Shown here in pieces: positions 40,601-54,600 of a DNA stretch of 64,000 bases (position 1 is the first letter of the stretch; each line of letters begins with the position of its first letter). This DNA comes from Triops longicaudatus (taxonomy: Eukaryota; Arthropoda; Branchiopoda; Notostraca; Triopsidae). The position numbers and the translations under genes were made by a program. The stretch lies in assembly GCA_022885665.1 (NCBI GenBank), contig JAGQDJ010000633.1, positions 1,674,001 to 1,738,000 of the forward strand, written 5' to 3'. The notes beneath the pieces were generated by a model, which saw only the letters and a list, made by a program, of their open reading frames with translations, was not told where the DNA came from and searched no databases.

Positions 40601-43600
40601 CGGAGACAATGGAAAAGTCCGATAGGTTTTGAACTCAAAAGGGGAGTTTTTAATAGTACTTAAGGCTGTCTCTATCACAAACGTTGGCTGCCCAGGGACT
40701 TTTCCCCCAATCCTTCTCCTAGCGATGCCATCGGTGCCAGCATGACACTTGGGCAATACTTCACCGGGTGCGGGAGAAAAAAACTACTCTTGGAACTTGC
40801 CAACTGCACGGAGGTGTGCAAAAGACATGAGAAACTGACGACAGGCTTGCCAGACACCGAGTGTTGGGAGATTTTTTTTCTTTTTATGTATAGTAACCTA
40901 ATGATGAATTCAAAACCGCCAAAAATCGCGAGTGTATATGAAAGATACTGAATGAAACTTGAATCATGCGACAAATCCTAACCTAGAGCTTTGATTTTCG
41001 ATTGCTTGTATAGTAACATCGTATAACGTCTGTCATTTATCGAGCTATGGAACCTGAGTGCTTTTGTCAGAACTTAGGACAAAGAAGAACATGAGAACAG
41101 AAGAAACTTTCCATGTGGAGACAAAGAGGTCACCAAGAGCCTTGTCTCGTTTCGAGTCATGTATAACGAAATACAGCAACCCGTACCCCGAATCCTGTGC
41201 ATCTCTTCACTGAATGAAAAAGATAATCAATGGTAAGTCTGTTAAAAAGGTAAGAAAAAACTGTGTCTCTAATGCCATCAGTCACTGAGAAACACTCGAC
41301 GTTTGATTTTTAACGGTTCCACGACGGATCAGAAGCCGTGTGAAAGGAACGGTTGATGAATACCTCTGTAAATTATTGTGACAAAAAGAGTTTGTCCGTG
41401 GTAAAAAATTGGTTGTAAATTCTAACTGAATCCAGAATTATTGCGAGGAATTTTAAGAAAATTGCGGTACGGAAAGAACGCAAAAAATACTTCATCACTG
41501 ATGGATCAGAAAAGGGGAGTTACGTAAGGTGTGAAGACAGTAACGTTATACATATTCGATGGCAAGGAACTCTCTCGTGTCTCAAGAACTGGTGTCTTGT
41601 AGTCAACACTCAGCAACGAACGGAGCGCCGCATTCAAACCTCCTTGTCATGCAGTACTTTCTTACTTAACGTGTTTAAAAAAGCCATTTTCTCATCATCT
41701 GCTCACATCTTTTGTTATTTAAAAAAGTTACTAGCAAATATGTTAAGAATGTGAAAACGGGACATGAATTCATTCAAAAAGGAGAAAGAGGCTTAAAATT
41801 TACGTATTCGTTTTCGTGAGCTGACTCTGAGCAGATATTTTCAAGATGGACAAGAAACAACGATTTTTTCATTTCCTTCTATCCGGCAAGAATCTAAAAA
41901 CAGTTTTCAGGGATTCGCATGTTGAATAGAATTATTTAAAAAGAACAACAGTGAAGTAGCCAAGATTGGCCCTTTACAACCCACACAGCAAAAAGGTGAG
42001 AAAATTAAAGTTTATAAAAAAATGTGACGATTGCTTGATGTTTCTATACACTGGTCGTGGCCAAAACTCCATTCACGTCAACGGTGAGGTATTTGCTTTG
42101 AACTGGAACAGACACACGCACGCACGCACTAATTGCTAACATTCAAAAAAATATTCCTGAAATTTCTTGTTTTCAGGACAAAAACTTAATTAAAAAACAG
42201 GGGCAGGGGATACAGCAACACCTGGCCGTGTTACACGAATTGTACAAGTCAACAGAAACCCTTATACTTTAATTACAGGGATGTGAGCTTACGTTATGAG
42301 ATACAAATAACGTGCTTTTTTAAAAAACGGGGAGAGTTATGAGGGTATGAAACAGAATTAGAAAAATCCACTGCCGAATTACGTATACACCGGTATGAAT
42401 AGTTGAGCTCTGCCGCAGTAGTTCTGGTTGTTGTTGTTTTCCCAATTGGTATACACCCGCTGGTGGCGACACGCCACGATACACTGAAACGAACGCTAAG
42501 AAACGAACTTAAAGCCATCAGACTGGTTGGAGTTTGCTTTTTTCTGTCTATTGTGCGACATACGATGATTTCGTTAGGGGGGCATGTGATTATTGCCATA
42601 AAATTTGCTCTATCCTGGGCGCGGGAATAGTCGAGGTAGTGACCCAACATGGTCATGTGGTCCTGGAACTGCTGAATGATGAATCGGCAATCTACTGAGT
42701 TTGATTCTGGGTGAGATTCCGGAAGTCTTCACAAAACGGCTGAGTTTGAACGGATGAGGAGAGGGAGCCTACAAACGGTAGGAGGTGGTGAACTTGGAAT
42801 TGGTATCCCGGAGTTCGGTGTTGCTGCTGCTTCAATGCTGCTGTGATTCACTAGGTGCGCTAGTTTAATGAGGAATTAGTTTTACGTGTTTTTTGTTTCG
42901 TTGACACATCGAAAGGCACCATAACCGTATACGAAGTTGACTGTTCACACTAAAAACTATTGCTTGTATGAAGGGACAGTATGAAATCAAGTTCCATCGC
43001 TGGCAATCCATAAATCACCGGGGAATTAGTTTGTCCGTTCATTATTTTTTTTCATGAGCTTGTAATGAATATCTCCCCAACATTTAACCGAGGAATAACA
43101 TCGGCTAATGTTAATCCCTACTGCCCCGGAGTTTTCCCGCTTCTTCCCTGCAGGTGGATAACAACTTTTCAACACGACCGGCTTGCAACGCTACTTTTTT
43201 TTATCGCCGTCAAAGGATGTCTCCGACGAGATTTTTCTTAACCGAAAAAGCAAGCGAACGGGTTCGAATTAATTTTCTTTTATACAAACAATTATTTTTT
43301 TAGGGTTTATGAATACACAATTTTTTTCAAACTAAGGTCTCCAGCCTTTCAGGCCCCGAGGAAACGAAAGACTTGTCTTGGCCAATCCGTTGATATACGA
43401 GTGGGTAATTTTAAGGTCAAAGTTTTGTCGCCCGAAGATTTGGAATCAATTTTGACACTCGCAACCGTCTTGTAGACGTTATCTGCTTTTCTTGCCAATA
43501 TCGCAATTTTTAAGAAGGTTGAAGGGTTTGACACCACCAATCAGGATACGTTCGCTGTGAGTAAATTTCTTTTGCTGCCAAAGGGCACTAAGGGAAAACG

Positions 43601-43918
43601 AAAGAGAAGGAATTAAAAAAAAGTGCATTTTGCTAAATGCTATCCAGAAACAGGGATTCTGCAAAGAAGCTGCTGCCGCCTGGGTCAAAAAGGGTCAGGT
43701 TCCCCCAGTTACAATGGCTTTTCATCCTTGTCGACTAGCCAAGACGGAGTTTTTAGCCCCCGTGACTCGTCCGGGGTTGGAAATCGCTCTGGTTCGGCGC
43801 CATTTTCCCCCCATCACTTTCCAACGTCACTGCTGTCCCTTCCATAAGGCCGTTATCTCGATTTTTCGCCCCTGCATCCAATGCATGGTGCCCATTCTAA
43901 TTTCCCCGAGTGCTGCTT
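34628..43918. other. Intergenic DNA downstream of the zinc-finger gene, including its undelimited 3'UTR
   Basis: The right end of this stretch must contain the 3'UTR, read right to left from 43918. The first AATAAA on that strand lies near 39160-39165, too far for a confident call. No other gene or RNA is recognised. A G13 run lies at 38042. Confidence 0.65.
38042..38054. repeat. G13 homopolymer
   Basis: Thirteen consecutive G bases in AT-rich DNA, prone to length variation and assembly error. Confidence 0.95.
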
Positions 43919-45097
43919 TCACTGTCCTTTATCTTTTCCCAGCCCGAAATGATCAGCCACGGACCCGCAAGCTCCGCCTCCCACGACTCCAAGGTTCGGA
44001 TGGTGAGCATAGTTTTTGATCTGGTGCAAGATGAGCTGGTTGTTGAACGAGTTGGCGGACTTCATCTCCATAGATGGCATCCCCATGCCCATTTGTGAGG
44101 GGCCCTTGGAAAAGGCTAAGTGATCATAGGAAAAGTAGGAGCGTGAGGAAGGCGCGGGAGCACCCATGCTCAGCTGTCCACTAGCGGCACCTAGAGGTAG
44201 CATTCCACCCTGGATGGGAGTAAACGCGGAGACGGACGAGGACTTGGCTCCGTCGTAACCTCCCACTTGGTTGCTGAGGTGCGAGTGGGCATGAACGTGG
44301 TGGGCGTGGCGCAAGTCTTCGGACAAGTTTCGGTGATCTAACGACTCTCGACTCAGGAGACGACTGCTGTGGTCGCTTAGCCCGCTCGAGTTTTGGATGC
44401 ACGACTCGCCACTGAGGGAGGATCGTTCGTGGTGATTGTGGGTATGGTGGCCATGGTTCATGTCTAAACCCGCGTTTGACGCTGCCATCTCTGACTTGGA
44501 CCAGTAAGTAGGATCTACTCGAAGTCCAGCGGCCGCAGCTGCCGCTGCTGCTGCCGCGGCGGCGGCTGCAGCTGCTGAGCTACTGAGGGCTGGTCGCTTG
44601 TCCGTCCGTTCCGAATGTTTCTGCATGTGCTTTGCGAGGTACGTTTCTTGCGTGTAGGACTTGCCGCAGTATTGGCAGATGTGCGTCTTGAGGTGCTTGG
44701 ACTCCTTGTGTTTGGGGATGTGTTCGAGGAGCGCGCCTTCGTCCGTGAAGCATTTGTAGCAAGAGTTGCACTTGTAGGGCTTGTCGGTCTGATGGCAGCG
44801 GGAATGGCTTTGCAGATTGGAGAGTTGCGAGAAGGCTTTGTTGCAGCCCGGGTGCCGGCATTTGTAAGGTTTGTCCCCAGTGTGGGTGCGAATGTGTTGC
44901 TGAAGGTGACTCAGCTGGGTGAACTTGCGTTGGCAAATTTCGCACCGATAAGGTTTAATACCCAGGTGAATTCGGGTGTGCTGCGACAAATACGACGAAT
45001 TGGCGAAGGCTTTCGAGCATTGGGAACATTTGTACGGCTTGGCCTCGCGCATGTGGATCTGGGTGTGGAGCTGCAGGTCTGCCTTGGAGCCAAAGAT
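43919..45097 (-). CDS. rn: Terminal coding exon of rotund/squeeze-family C2H2 zinc-finger transcription factor (fingers 1b-6, polyAla, C-terminus, stop)
   Basis: This exon encodes 392 residues ending in TGA (43919-43921). It starts after a clear acceptor (pyrimidine-rich run ending TTTGCAG, AG at 45098-45099 on this strand) in phase 0. Residues 1-15 finish zinc finger 1 (His11, His15). Five more C2H2 fingers follow: C24/C27/H40/H44, C52/C55/H68/H72, C80/C85/H98/H102 (a C-x4-C finger), C110/C113/H126/H130 and C141/C144/H157/H161. Linkers such as GIKPYRCEICQRKF and the RHPGCNKAFSQLSNLQSH block are hallmarks of the rotund/squeeze family, whose members are nuclear DNA-binding factors (Drosophila rn in appendage and eye patterning, sqz in neuron identity). 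A 16-alanine tract (residues 175-190) is encoded by mixed GCN codons. His- and Ser-rich sequence follows, then a conserved block LHQIKNYAHHPN (357-368). I cannot separate rotund from squeeze without a tree; family assignment is very secure. The 3'UTR is not delimited: there is no AATAAA within about 3 kb downstream, only ATTAAA variants at 42864-42869 and 42268-42273. Confidence 0.97.
   Translation of the reverse strand: MFGSKADLQLHTQIHMREAKPYKCSQCSKAFANSSYLSQHTRIHLGIKPYRCEICQRKFTQLSHLQQHIRTHTGDKPYKCRHPGCNKAFSQLSNLQSHSRCHQTDKPYKCNSCYKCFTDEGALLEHIPKHKESKHLKTHICQYCGKSYTQETYLAKHMQKHSERTDKRPALSSSAAAAAAAAAAAAAAAAGLRVDPTYWSKSEMAASNAGLDMNHGHHTHNHHERSSLSGESCIQNSSGLSDHSSRLLSRESLDHRNLSEDLRHAHHVHAHSHLSNQVGGYDGAKSSSVSAFTPIQGGMLPLGAASGQLSMGAPAPSSRSYFSYDHLAFSKGPSQMGMGMPSMEMKSANSFNNQLILHQIKNYAHHPNLGVVGGGACGSVADHFGLGKDKGQ
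44528..44575 (-). repeat. Coding polyalanine tract (16 Ala) in the zinc-finger protein
   Basis: Sixteen consecutive alanine codons lie just after the sixth finger. They use all four GCN codons in mixed order, so this is not a pure triplet microsatellite. Polyalanine tracts are common in developmental transcription factors and often lie in repressive or flexible regions. The role here is inferred, not shown. Confidence 0.95.
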
Positions 45098-48000
45098 CTG
45101 CAAAGAGCACAGACAGACGGGGGTCAGTTGATTTGGTCAGAAATATTGCGTTTTTGTAAAAATTTGGAGGAAAAAAGAATGCGCGAAACAGTCATTTCTG
45201 CTGACCAAAGTGTCAAAGACAGTCAGTCGTCTGAAACTGTCTCTCACGTCTTAAGTATTGGCTCTGATACTACTAGCGAGGAATGAGTGGGTTGTGGAGC
45301 TGCATCGCTTAACTGATGACCTAACACGAAGAAAGTCCCTTTGGGTCAACGGCCCCTCCCTTGGTCAGGAGGTTTGGTTGACAGTGGGGGCCAAACTAGA
45401 ATACAATCGGATTATAAAACTTGGTTGCCAACCGTCTCGGAAAATGAACCGTTAAGAGAAAGTTACGGTGTTCCGAACTGGTGCGTTTTCATCACTTGTG
45501 AATCAACGAGAGGTGAAAGCAACAAAAAAGGGCAAAAAAATATGTTGAACAGTAATAACGTGAAAAAGATTTTTTTTGGTTCAAATATCCAAACTGTGTG
45601 CTCTGTGTGACTGTCGAGAAGCTAAATTCCACATTTTTATAATAGACTTGCCACTCATATGAAATGTGTGAAAACAGAACTAATGTTTCGAGAGAAAAAA
45701 GAAGACTATACGACAGGAAGATAAAAGCGATTGTCGAAGAAAAAGAAGTCTACCTTTGGGGACCAAGGCAGAGACATGCAGCTACCACTACCCACACATC
45801 CACCCGTAAGTACGTGATGCTGTAAATATTCGGATGTTTGCAAAATGAGCATCACAAAAAATCATGGCATATCAAATACCGTAGAAAATGTTTCGTACAA
45901 ATTAACCCATCAAGAACATCTCAAAACAAGATGAGAGAAATAGTTGTCACCACAAACCATATCATTCCAAGAAAGTTCAATAACATAAATAAAAAGAAAA
46001 ACCCAAACAAACCAACCACACGCAACCCAATTTATCAGTAGGAGAAATTATAAATAGCTTCTTCCGAACATATGGATACAAGACACCCAACTCCTCCAAG
46101 TTTGTCATTCCAAGAGATCTCAACCTCAGTGATACAAAGTATCTCGAGTTTATAGTTCTCAGGCCGTGCGTTGTCAGGTTACCCAAACCTCCACAAATAT
46201 AAGGTTACATTAATCGTCACGAAAATTAACCCAGTGCTTTTGAGTCTGAGCCTCTTCTCACAAGATAACTTGATCAAACTCCCCCCTTCTTCGGCGCCAG
46301 ACAGCTATGTTTGCATTCAGCCTTTCCAGGCGTGCACAATCCGAACGGCGTGACCATATCGGACAAGGGCTATAAAACCAATGGCACAGAAGTGGGACCG
46401 AGTAGTAAAAGTGAACCCACGCGGGTAGAAGATCTTTTCGCCCATAAAACGACAACGCATTTTTCTGAGTTATGTATCATTTCATATTGTTGGCTAGGTA
46501 GCTTGGCCTAAGCAAACGGAATGGTTTTATGGATCTCTGTGCAGAAATTTTGCAACAAGGACGCAAAAGACCCCGATTGTTTCAAGGAAAACAAGAATGA
46601 CTCAGATACTTGCACTTCCCGGCCTCTTTCGAATCAGGGTACTGTTTCGCAATTTTTTTTATAATACCTACAAAGTACCCATAGAACAAATTACTCTCGG
46701 TTTACACGGGGAGGAACAGGCTTGGAAACAGCTGAGCCGCTTAGGGTTTGCTACCAGAGCAGCCAGCGCTAATGCCTGAACCGTGCAGACGCAATGTTTC
46801 CCTAGATGTGCTATATGACGGGCATCGTTGCCTACTGTGTCTGCGAATGGACGAGAGATAGAATAGCAACGCAGAAGAGGAGACCACATTTGCCATCTGA
46901 TCCCTTTACCCGTCTTACTACGACATTCTACCCATAATCATACTGTCTGGGCTTCTCAGCTTCCCTTACGAGTCACGACCTTTGACCTCATCTACGACGC
47001 CTCAAATAAATCACGTCATTAAAAGCGTATACAAGGAGACTGAAAAAAAGAAGAACATAAAACACTTGGAAAGTTAGGAAATAAAGAATAAAACTAGTCT
47101 GGGCTGTTGGAACGGGCCATTCGGTGAGCCAAATAGGCAACGACAGAATTTCGCGACCACCTGTTCTCCTTCTATCATGTTCTGTCTTTTATGCTTCATA
47201 AAAAGTAAAAGGTTCCCTAGGCGCTGTGCATACAAGGCACCTCTATGGCTGAACGGCCATTGGAGGTGTTTCCCTCCTCGTTGGCTTTGAAGAAAAAGGG
47301 ACGAGAATAAATTGAAGCAGCAAACAAATCCTCCGATTTCAGCCGTAGCGGAATGGCAAAAACGCCCCCTGCGTCTGTGTCACCCCGTTAATGTCATAAA
47401 ATTATTGAGGGAAGAGAAAGTTATGCCCAAAATCCACCACACCAATACCAGGTGACTGAATGACTCCCTCAAAGCCGTCAACTAGACCTTGTCATGCAGA
47501 AATAAGTTCAAGCAAGAACGTTAAGCGCTACGGAAAGGGAAAAACGGTTAATAGGTACGCATGTTTCGGACATGCGAGCACCGAAACGGACGCTGAGATA
47601 GTTATTTCTAGCCCCGTTAAAAATACATGAACGAACTTTGGCACACGAAAAAGTAGTAATGCCCTCGAAAGGCATGGATACCTTGTCTTTCTCATTAGCA
47701 AACTCGGTAGGACTCGGATTAGTTTGCATGTAATTTTTGGGATAATCCACGTAGGGTTGTAAAATGTGTACAGGACGCGTGTTGCCCATATCCGTTTGGA
47801 GTAAACTGGCCATGTCTGTGAGACAACTAGTCCCCTTCTGTCGTGGCCAACGACAATGCAAATAAAAGAACAATCAGACAGACACCACGCTGTCGAGGTT
47901 CACTAATAGTCAATAGAAATGGGCTTGAGCCGATTCTGGCAAGAATAAAAGACTTCACTGATGATGGGTGGACAAGGTTACTTCCTGGCTGGACACCCCC

Positions 48001-50036
48001 TTAGTTCTCTCCGTGCTTTACGAGTCAGTAACCGTCTTTCAATGCGGACAATCGTTTCAGTGACCACACCATTCAGTACGCCTTTTCACACTGACCGGTA
48101 TGACCAATTAACTTCCACGTGGCCGATGGTGGTTCACCGCGGGTTGTCAAAGGACAGCAAATACTGACTCAAGTGGCACGGGCAGTTGACGAAAAGCCCG
48201 ATCACTTGTCAACCAAGTTCATTTCGCGAGCACATGGGAGCCAATTCATGCAACACGGTTCCACCACAAAAACGTCGCTCTTCGAATCAATTGTCAAACG
48301 TTCTCGTTTTTCTTGCTGTTGTACTCAGTGCACTCACAAAACTGTGCTATTCAAGCTTGGCTAATTTTTGGGCAATCAAACCTCAAGAAAGTCAATGACA
48401 AAAGGACTTGGTTCTTTAGCACTGTTCGTCAATCAGATGAAGAAACAAGTAACGGAAACTTGGCTTTCTTTTTTAAGTTCACACGGTCTGGGAATGGTGA
48501 AGATGCACGTCTGTGTAACAAGACGTTACCACGATCAACTGGTAAAAAAAATTACTGGCAGAGCTGGAGGTGTGCAGTGCTGGGAATCGCTGACACTTCT
48601 GAACCAGGGTGATCCAGCGCAATGGCCAAAAAACCCAAACCGGGAGCTATGCTTCAACATCCTACTGTGACCGCCCTCAGAAAAAAAGAGGGTGAATTGC
48701 CCCCGTAGTCATCTCAGCGCCCCGGCTCCTTTAGGGTGGGAAGTTTGCGAAAGAAAAGAGAAAGATGCAAGGGGCCAATTCTTCCTACCTTTGTGGGCCC
48801 ATGGGGCAGGGTAAGGCCATGAGACCAACACTCTCCTAAGTGTGCATTGGAATATGGGGGGACAGGAGGAGAGAGGGGGGGGGCATGGTGTCTAGTACAT
48901 AACTCTTATGACAAAATGCATCACCCATAGCGGGATATAGGAAACGGAATTTTCCCAATGTGCTCGTTAATACTTGCATAGGGAGCAAATCTAGAGGGGA
49001 CAAAAGGTTCAACTGGTAGTAAAAAGCACAACTTCAAACACCAAATGCAGTGTCTCCTCTCTCCCTCTCTTTTCTAAGCTCCTTACGGTTTCTTCCCGGA
49101 ATATATGTGGCTTACAGTCGTTTTTCAGTTTACAACGGGCTTCAACGTAAACACGGCTTGTATAAATGGAAGTTGAAAAGTTTAGAAGAAAATTAAAATA
49201 AATGCGAGCATAACGAGCCATCGAACTCGACATAAGTTCTCGCGTAAACTGATCTCCATGGGAATATGAAATCTAAATTAATCTACTATTTCGGACAGCA
49301 ATAATTTTTATTTTTAGACTGACTCAAAAATGTTTCAATAAACTAAATGTTGGCTAGCACGGCGGTATTTAAATGTAACCAAACGGAAGCTTGTCATGGA
49401 CAGTTTCACTCATGTTCATAGTTAAGAACTATCTTTAGACGTAACATTATAAGAAATATTTATTCAAACTGACGAATTCACGACCTATACCGATGCACAC
49501 GTTTTACATAGTAAAACTGTGCTAAGTGCCTGTCCGGAAATATAGCTTTTTGTGGAAAGAAATCAAGGACTAAGATGGTTTCGATAACACGGTACGGTTT
49601 TTCGTGCATTGATCTTTTCTTGTGATACAAACTCGTCAAGCGTTGTCAATTTTCGGGGGAAAAAATGCGTGTCCGGTGTGACAGCAAACTTAGGTTACGT
49701 CTAAAACAGTGCTACAGGAGGAAACAGGAAAGGGCTAGCATTTTTCCAATCTTGGTTCTCTGTTATTGTTTGAAAAGGAGCTCTCCTCAACAAGTCGCCT
49801 GTTCCGCTGGCTTACGCGCAAGAGAAGTCCAAGAAGAAAAACTCCTCCAAAAAAACGGTGCAAAAAAAACATCAGTTTTTTGTGGTCTATTTTGGCAGTC
49901 GGAAGTATAGCCGGCCATTAGTCTCTTCTATACCACCACGTGGCGGTTCTTATACCTGTATATAAACCCATAACACGACCGCAGATCTACTCTCTTAGAA
50001 AAAATCATTTTTTCTTATATTTTTTTCTTCGGTCGA

Positions 50037-50057
50037 CTCTTGAATTTAATTCAAGAG
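50037..50057. repeat. 21-bp palindrome
   Basis: CTCTTGAATT and AATTCAAGAG form perfect 10-base arms around one T, inside the long intron. It could be a dimeric factor site or chance. Confidence 0.8.
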
Positions 50058-51598
50058 AGTTGTGAATGAAGAGGATCGGGATACGACACGGGCCACACGA
50101 AAAAAAATGAAATGCATATAAAAAGGTGAGGCCTAGGGTGTCTTTCATTCCCTCGGTTTAACTCAGCAATATTTGCATAACAAGATCAAACCCTAAAAAG
50201 GTCAACGTCATCAGTACACAATCACTCCAATTGCCCTCCCAACACTGTTCGCTTAATTTTGTTCTAAAAAGGTAACAAGGAAAGCCAAACCTGTTTTAGG
50301 ATAAAATATCGGTTGTAGGCGTCGCCACGAGGACGATGCGCTGGTGAAAGAAAAGGGGTCTGGATTAATTATTTGTCAAACACGCCTTAATGTTGCAACT
50401 CATTACGCCGAAAACGTTACAGGAGCCCAGCCATTGGCTGGCATTTTCCTTATCCCATCTCTTTAATGATAGCATTGCCATTATGACATTCTACCAGAGA
50501 CTAAAAAGGGAAATTGGCCCCTTTTCTTTTCTAGCCTCTCTTTTTTAACATTTTTGGGCGGGATGGAAGGCTCTCCGTATATTTCCCTATTACGTTCTCT
50601 TGGGCTGGGAGACGTCTTTTCGGTCTTGCTAAAGGTTCCGGGGGTGCAGGCAGTTTTTGAGGAAGGGTCCCGTGCTTGAGCATGCAAGAACCGACGTCGA
50701 TGACGTTAAGCGTCCATAAGAGCAGAAGCTGGGCGGAGAAAAGGGAGCCCCGGACTGTGAATGCATGGCAATGCACGTAGTGATCTTCTGCGGGAGACAA
50801 GAGAGAGGGGGGTCGACACCGTGGGAATCTGGTGCGTACCATATCTGGCTCGGTGTTCTCTGCCCGATTTTGTTATGAGCAATATACACACACAAAGAAG
50901 GGAGCAAAGCTGGCAAGAGTCTTGCAGCATTGCGCTAGAATGGATAAGCAGCTTCCGACAGTCTTTTGTATTCTTGGCCATTGAGCGCGTTTTACTTGAC
51001 GCGTATTGTCGTGAACCAAAAGCAGAAAACGTTATCTACTATTTTTTCTTTCCCTACCAGCTGCAAAACAAAGCCTAAATGCTTTGATGGCAGTTCTGCG
51101 GCTGACAAAGCTACCCGTAAGTCTTTGCAACATGTCCTTGAATTTTCGCAAAAAATTTTATGAGCTTTATAGTCTAGCATTTTTGTATGCTGGCTGACAT
51201 GGTTGCTGGTGGGCATCATTTTGACCGCGATAAAGTTTGACAACCTGGAAAAGGGTTCCATAAAAAAGTAAGAAAAAACGGCAATTAAACTGTGTATTAT
51301 CGGAAAGGCCGCCTTTAGAAAGCTTTCCACGTGATCTTAAAAAAGTGTGGGAACGTTAGAGAACGCACAGATTTCCTCCTCCCTATCTTTGATGTAACAC
51401 CAACCAGCATTATTCGGTGGGCATTTGAAGGGAGGTTATCGTATGCCACTACAAGGGGGAAAAAAAGAACCTCAGGTATATGTGCATATAACACCGAAAG
51501 GTAAAGCGGCATCAAAATGCACCTCAGACCCCCCACCCCACGAACCCCCCTTCATCTCAAATCCTCTACCCTTGAAAAGGAAAGTGCTGTATAGCAAG

Positions 51599-51616
51599 CC
51601 CCCCCCCCCTTTTTTT
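51599..51616. repeat. C11-T7 homopolymer junction
   Basis: Eleven C bases are followed directly by seven T bases within the long intron of the zinc-finger gene. On the gene's own strand this reads A7-G11. Confidence 0.92.
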
Positions 51617-54600
51617 CACTAACCGTACGGTTCGCCCTCCCATAAGGGATAAATGCAACAAGTGGAAGAAGATCGAACGAGATTTCACCGTTTTAAAGGA
51701 AAACAGCCAAAGTGTCTCGGCTTGCAACTTTCTAAGCTATAAAGAAATTAAATCAATAAAAATAAAGCTAGTCGACCACCAAACGAAGGCTTGCGTTCCC
51801 GCTTTCACGTGCATTACCGTAAGGTACAGTGTAGTACGTTAGGGACGATTGAAGGCTAATCCTATGACTCGGGGTATTTGCTATATAATTCAATCCCAAT
51901 GTAACCCTCCCTTGGTCATTCTCTTCCTGGCTCGCTTTACGTGAGGCATGATGGATTGGAGACGCATTGCTATAGAAAATAGCAACATCAGAGGGGTCGC
52001 CTAAACTAAGGCCTGGGAAAGTGCGGGCTCTTCTCAAGGTAAACTTGTTTTAGTAAGGATTTGCTCCCCAGCAGACGCTATTTTTTGCCAACATACTCCG
52101 CTGCAGCCCCGAGTGAAATTAAAGGCTACAAACTAGCCATGCTTAAACCGTCAGCACATTCAACTTCATGTCGGGTATCGTAAAGCTATTGAGATACTCC
52201 TCGTGTATACGTGGTAGCTGGTACACATTTTAGAATTGAAAAAAGGCCATTTCAGTGGTAAATTTTCACCCGGCCTAACGCGAAAGTGCGCACAGTATGC
52301 GGTTTGGAGTGGGTCATTCATGCTGAAGTTGACGTACATCTTTATCCGGTAATATGAGGATGGAGCGTGTCCATCACGATACTCTTGGTAAGGGCCATTG
52401 TAGCAGCAGGAGACCTTCTCAACAGTACCATAACATTTAATGGCACGACGGTGGCCTCGTCCTCAAATGGTCACTTCCGCAAATCGACTCCTTGCCAAAA
52501 CGCCCCATAACTTGTGGGACTAAAAAACCATTAGGCCATTTTTTTCTTCGGCTGCTTGACTAAAGAGGACTACCTTCAGTCCGCAGATGCTACTGGATGC
52601 TCGCCATAAAGACGCAGATTAGTTTAGTGCGAAACTCGGACTATAAACTTGTGTACATTACAAAGACAGTCGGTCCGGCACGAGTGTTTCTTTCACAAAA
52701 GAGAAACTGCGGCCATAAAAACGGAATAAATGTAAAATGGCACTGCGCAACACATCGAATTGCTTAGTAACACAGAAGAGCTAAATAAGGGCGCTTACAA
52801 ACGATCAGTTGCGTAGACTGACACGTGAAAACAAACGTTTCCTTCCTAGTCCAATTTCAGTTGTCTCTATAATCGTCTGTAACAAGCGATCGCGGGGTTG
52901 ATACTAACATTACGAACCTTTTGGAAAACAAATAAATAAAACACAACAAAAATAAATTTGATAGCATCATAGCGTTGGAGAGCGGGACACAAAAGAAAAA
53001 TTCTAACGTTTATGTTGCAGAGGTCGTGTATCCCAGTTGGGTTTGAGCAATTATCCGACCAAGTCTTGTTTTCTATCCAAGTAGTATTCGACAAGACAGG
53101 AATCCAAACTTTCTAGTGGACCTTGGATTTGAACTGCAAGCGTTATCTTTCGTGAACAGGTTTGGTGCCCTGAAGTTTTTTTTTACAGACAATACCCAAA
53201 AAAATAGATTCCATTGGGACAACGGAAGCGTAAAACTCGTTTGGAAAAAGGATTGCTGTCTCCCGACGAAGGTGAGAAAACAGTGAAGAATTAATCAAGC
53301 ACAAAGGCTAGCCATGTGGAGTTTCAACCGGAAATAAGTTAACGACTTGGAACCACTCAATTCGCTTGCTGTAAAAATAGAGCGCTTCGCAAGTTGACTT
53401 TATAGTTTAGTGTCCATTTCCCCCAACAGGCCATTACTCAAGGACGCATCCTTAAAAAAAACTGCCAACTACGCCTAAGATGAAAAGCCTAACAGTCTCA
53501 TAACTAAAATTTCTCAGTAGTCCCCAGTTTAGGGCCCAACCTACGGCCAGCGCACAACGGGTTCCACCACGATATACATGCGGTTACTCCTGAGGAACAG
53601 GAAAGTAAGCGACTAAAAAGATGCCCTTCGCTATTTTTTAAGACCTGGCATAACTGTCCCACCGTTTTTCACCAACTGGTTTATAGAGTCATAAAGACAG
53701 TTCGGTTTCAGTAGTTGACTCGTTTACGACGCTTAATTAGATCGTTATATTGCTAAACAACTTGCGAAGAGGAAAAAATGGCTTTCTTAAATAAGACACT
53801 CGACGACGGAACTCGGCGAAAATATAGCTTTCAGGTTAAATTGTTCGGCCTTTGTTTTTCAACCCCCTTCCACCCAAGATTACGCAGCCAGACATTTGGC
53901 GAGCATATGATAACCGCCCTTTTGCAAATTTAGTAATTATTGGTCTAACGTTCCTTGGTCTAATAATTGTCTTGGTATTCATTCCTTTGCCGTTGGCAAG
54001 AAGGAAAAACGTTGGCCAAAAGATATTCATCTTCATGAACGTTCACTTTATTTCCCGAACGACAATCAAAGGATGTTTTTCGACCAAAGCGGTACAGCCA
54101 TTACAGCACGTCCCTACAAACCGGTTCCTTGTCTCCTGTCTTTGGGAGAAAGAGTTCACAAACCCCGCCAAACCTCTCTCGCGATCAAAATCCAAACCTC
54201 TTGTCCGCATTATCGGAGTTGCAAGTTTTCTTCAGACTTTTCTCAGGCATTCGGGGGGGCTTACACACGCCAGCCCAGCACTTCGCAGAATCTCGCCAAA
54301 CCCAAAGAACCATAAAAGCCACTTAAAAACCATAAAAGAACCCAGTGACCGAAGTTACGCGACTCTTTCGCTTGTCACTTTTCGTACGCTAATTTACCCC
54401 TCCTCGCCCCAAAGTCGTTTGCAAATCTTGCAAGTGTTGAACCCTTTTTTTATCCCCCAATGTGGAGACGGCCTTACTCGTACTGGCAGAACCTCGGCCC
54501 GTTCGCCAAGAAGGACAGGCTGACATAATACCCGCAAAAAAAGTGTGTCCTCCCAGAAGACAGATTGCGTGGCGGAGGAAGTTTACCACCACGTTTCCTT

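Noticed and set aside
43630..44019. 129-codon plus-strand open frame near the gene's 3' end
   Set aside because: It overlaps the 3'UTR and last codons of the zinc-finger gene in antisense and has no family motif.
44615..45286. 223-codon open frame on the plus strand
   Set aside because: It is the antisense shadow of the zinc-finger exon; its openness follows from the conserved codons on the minus strand.
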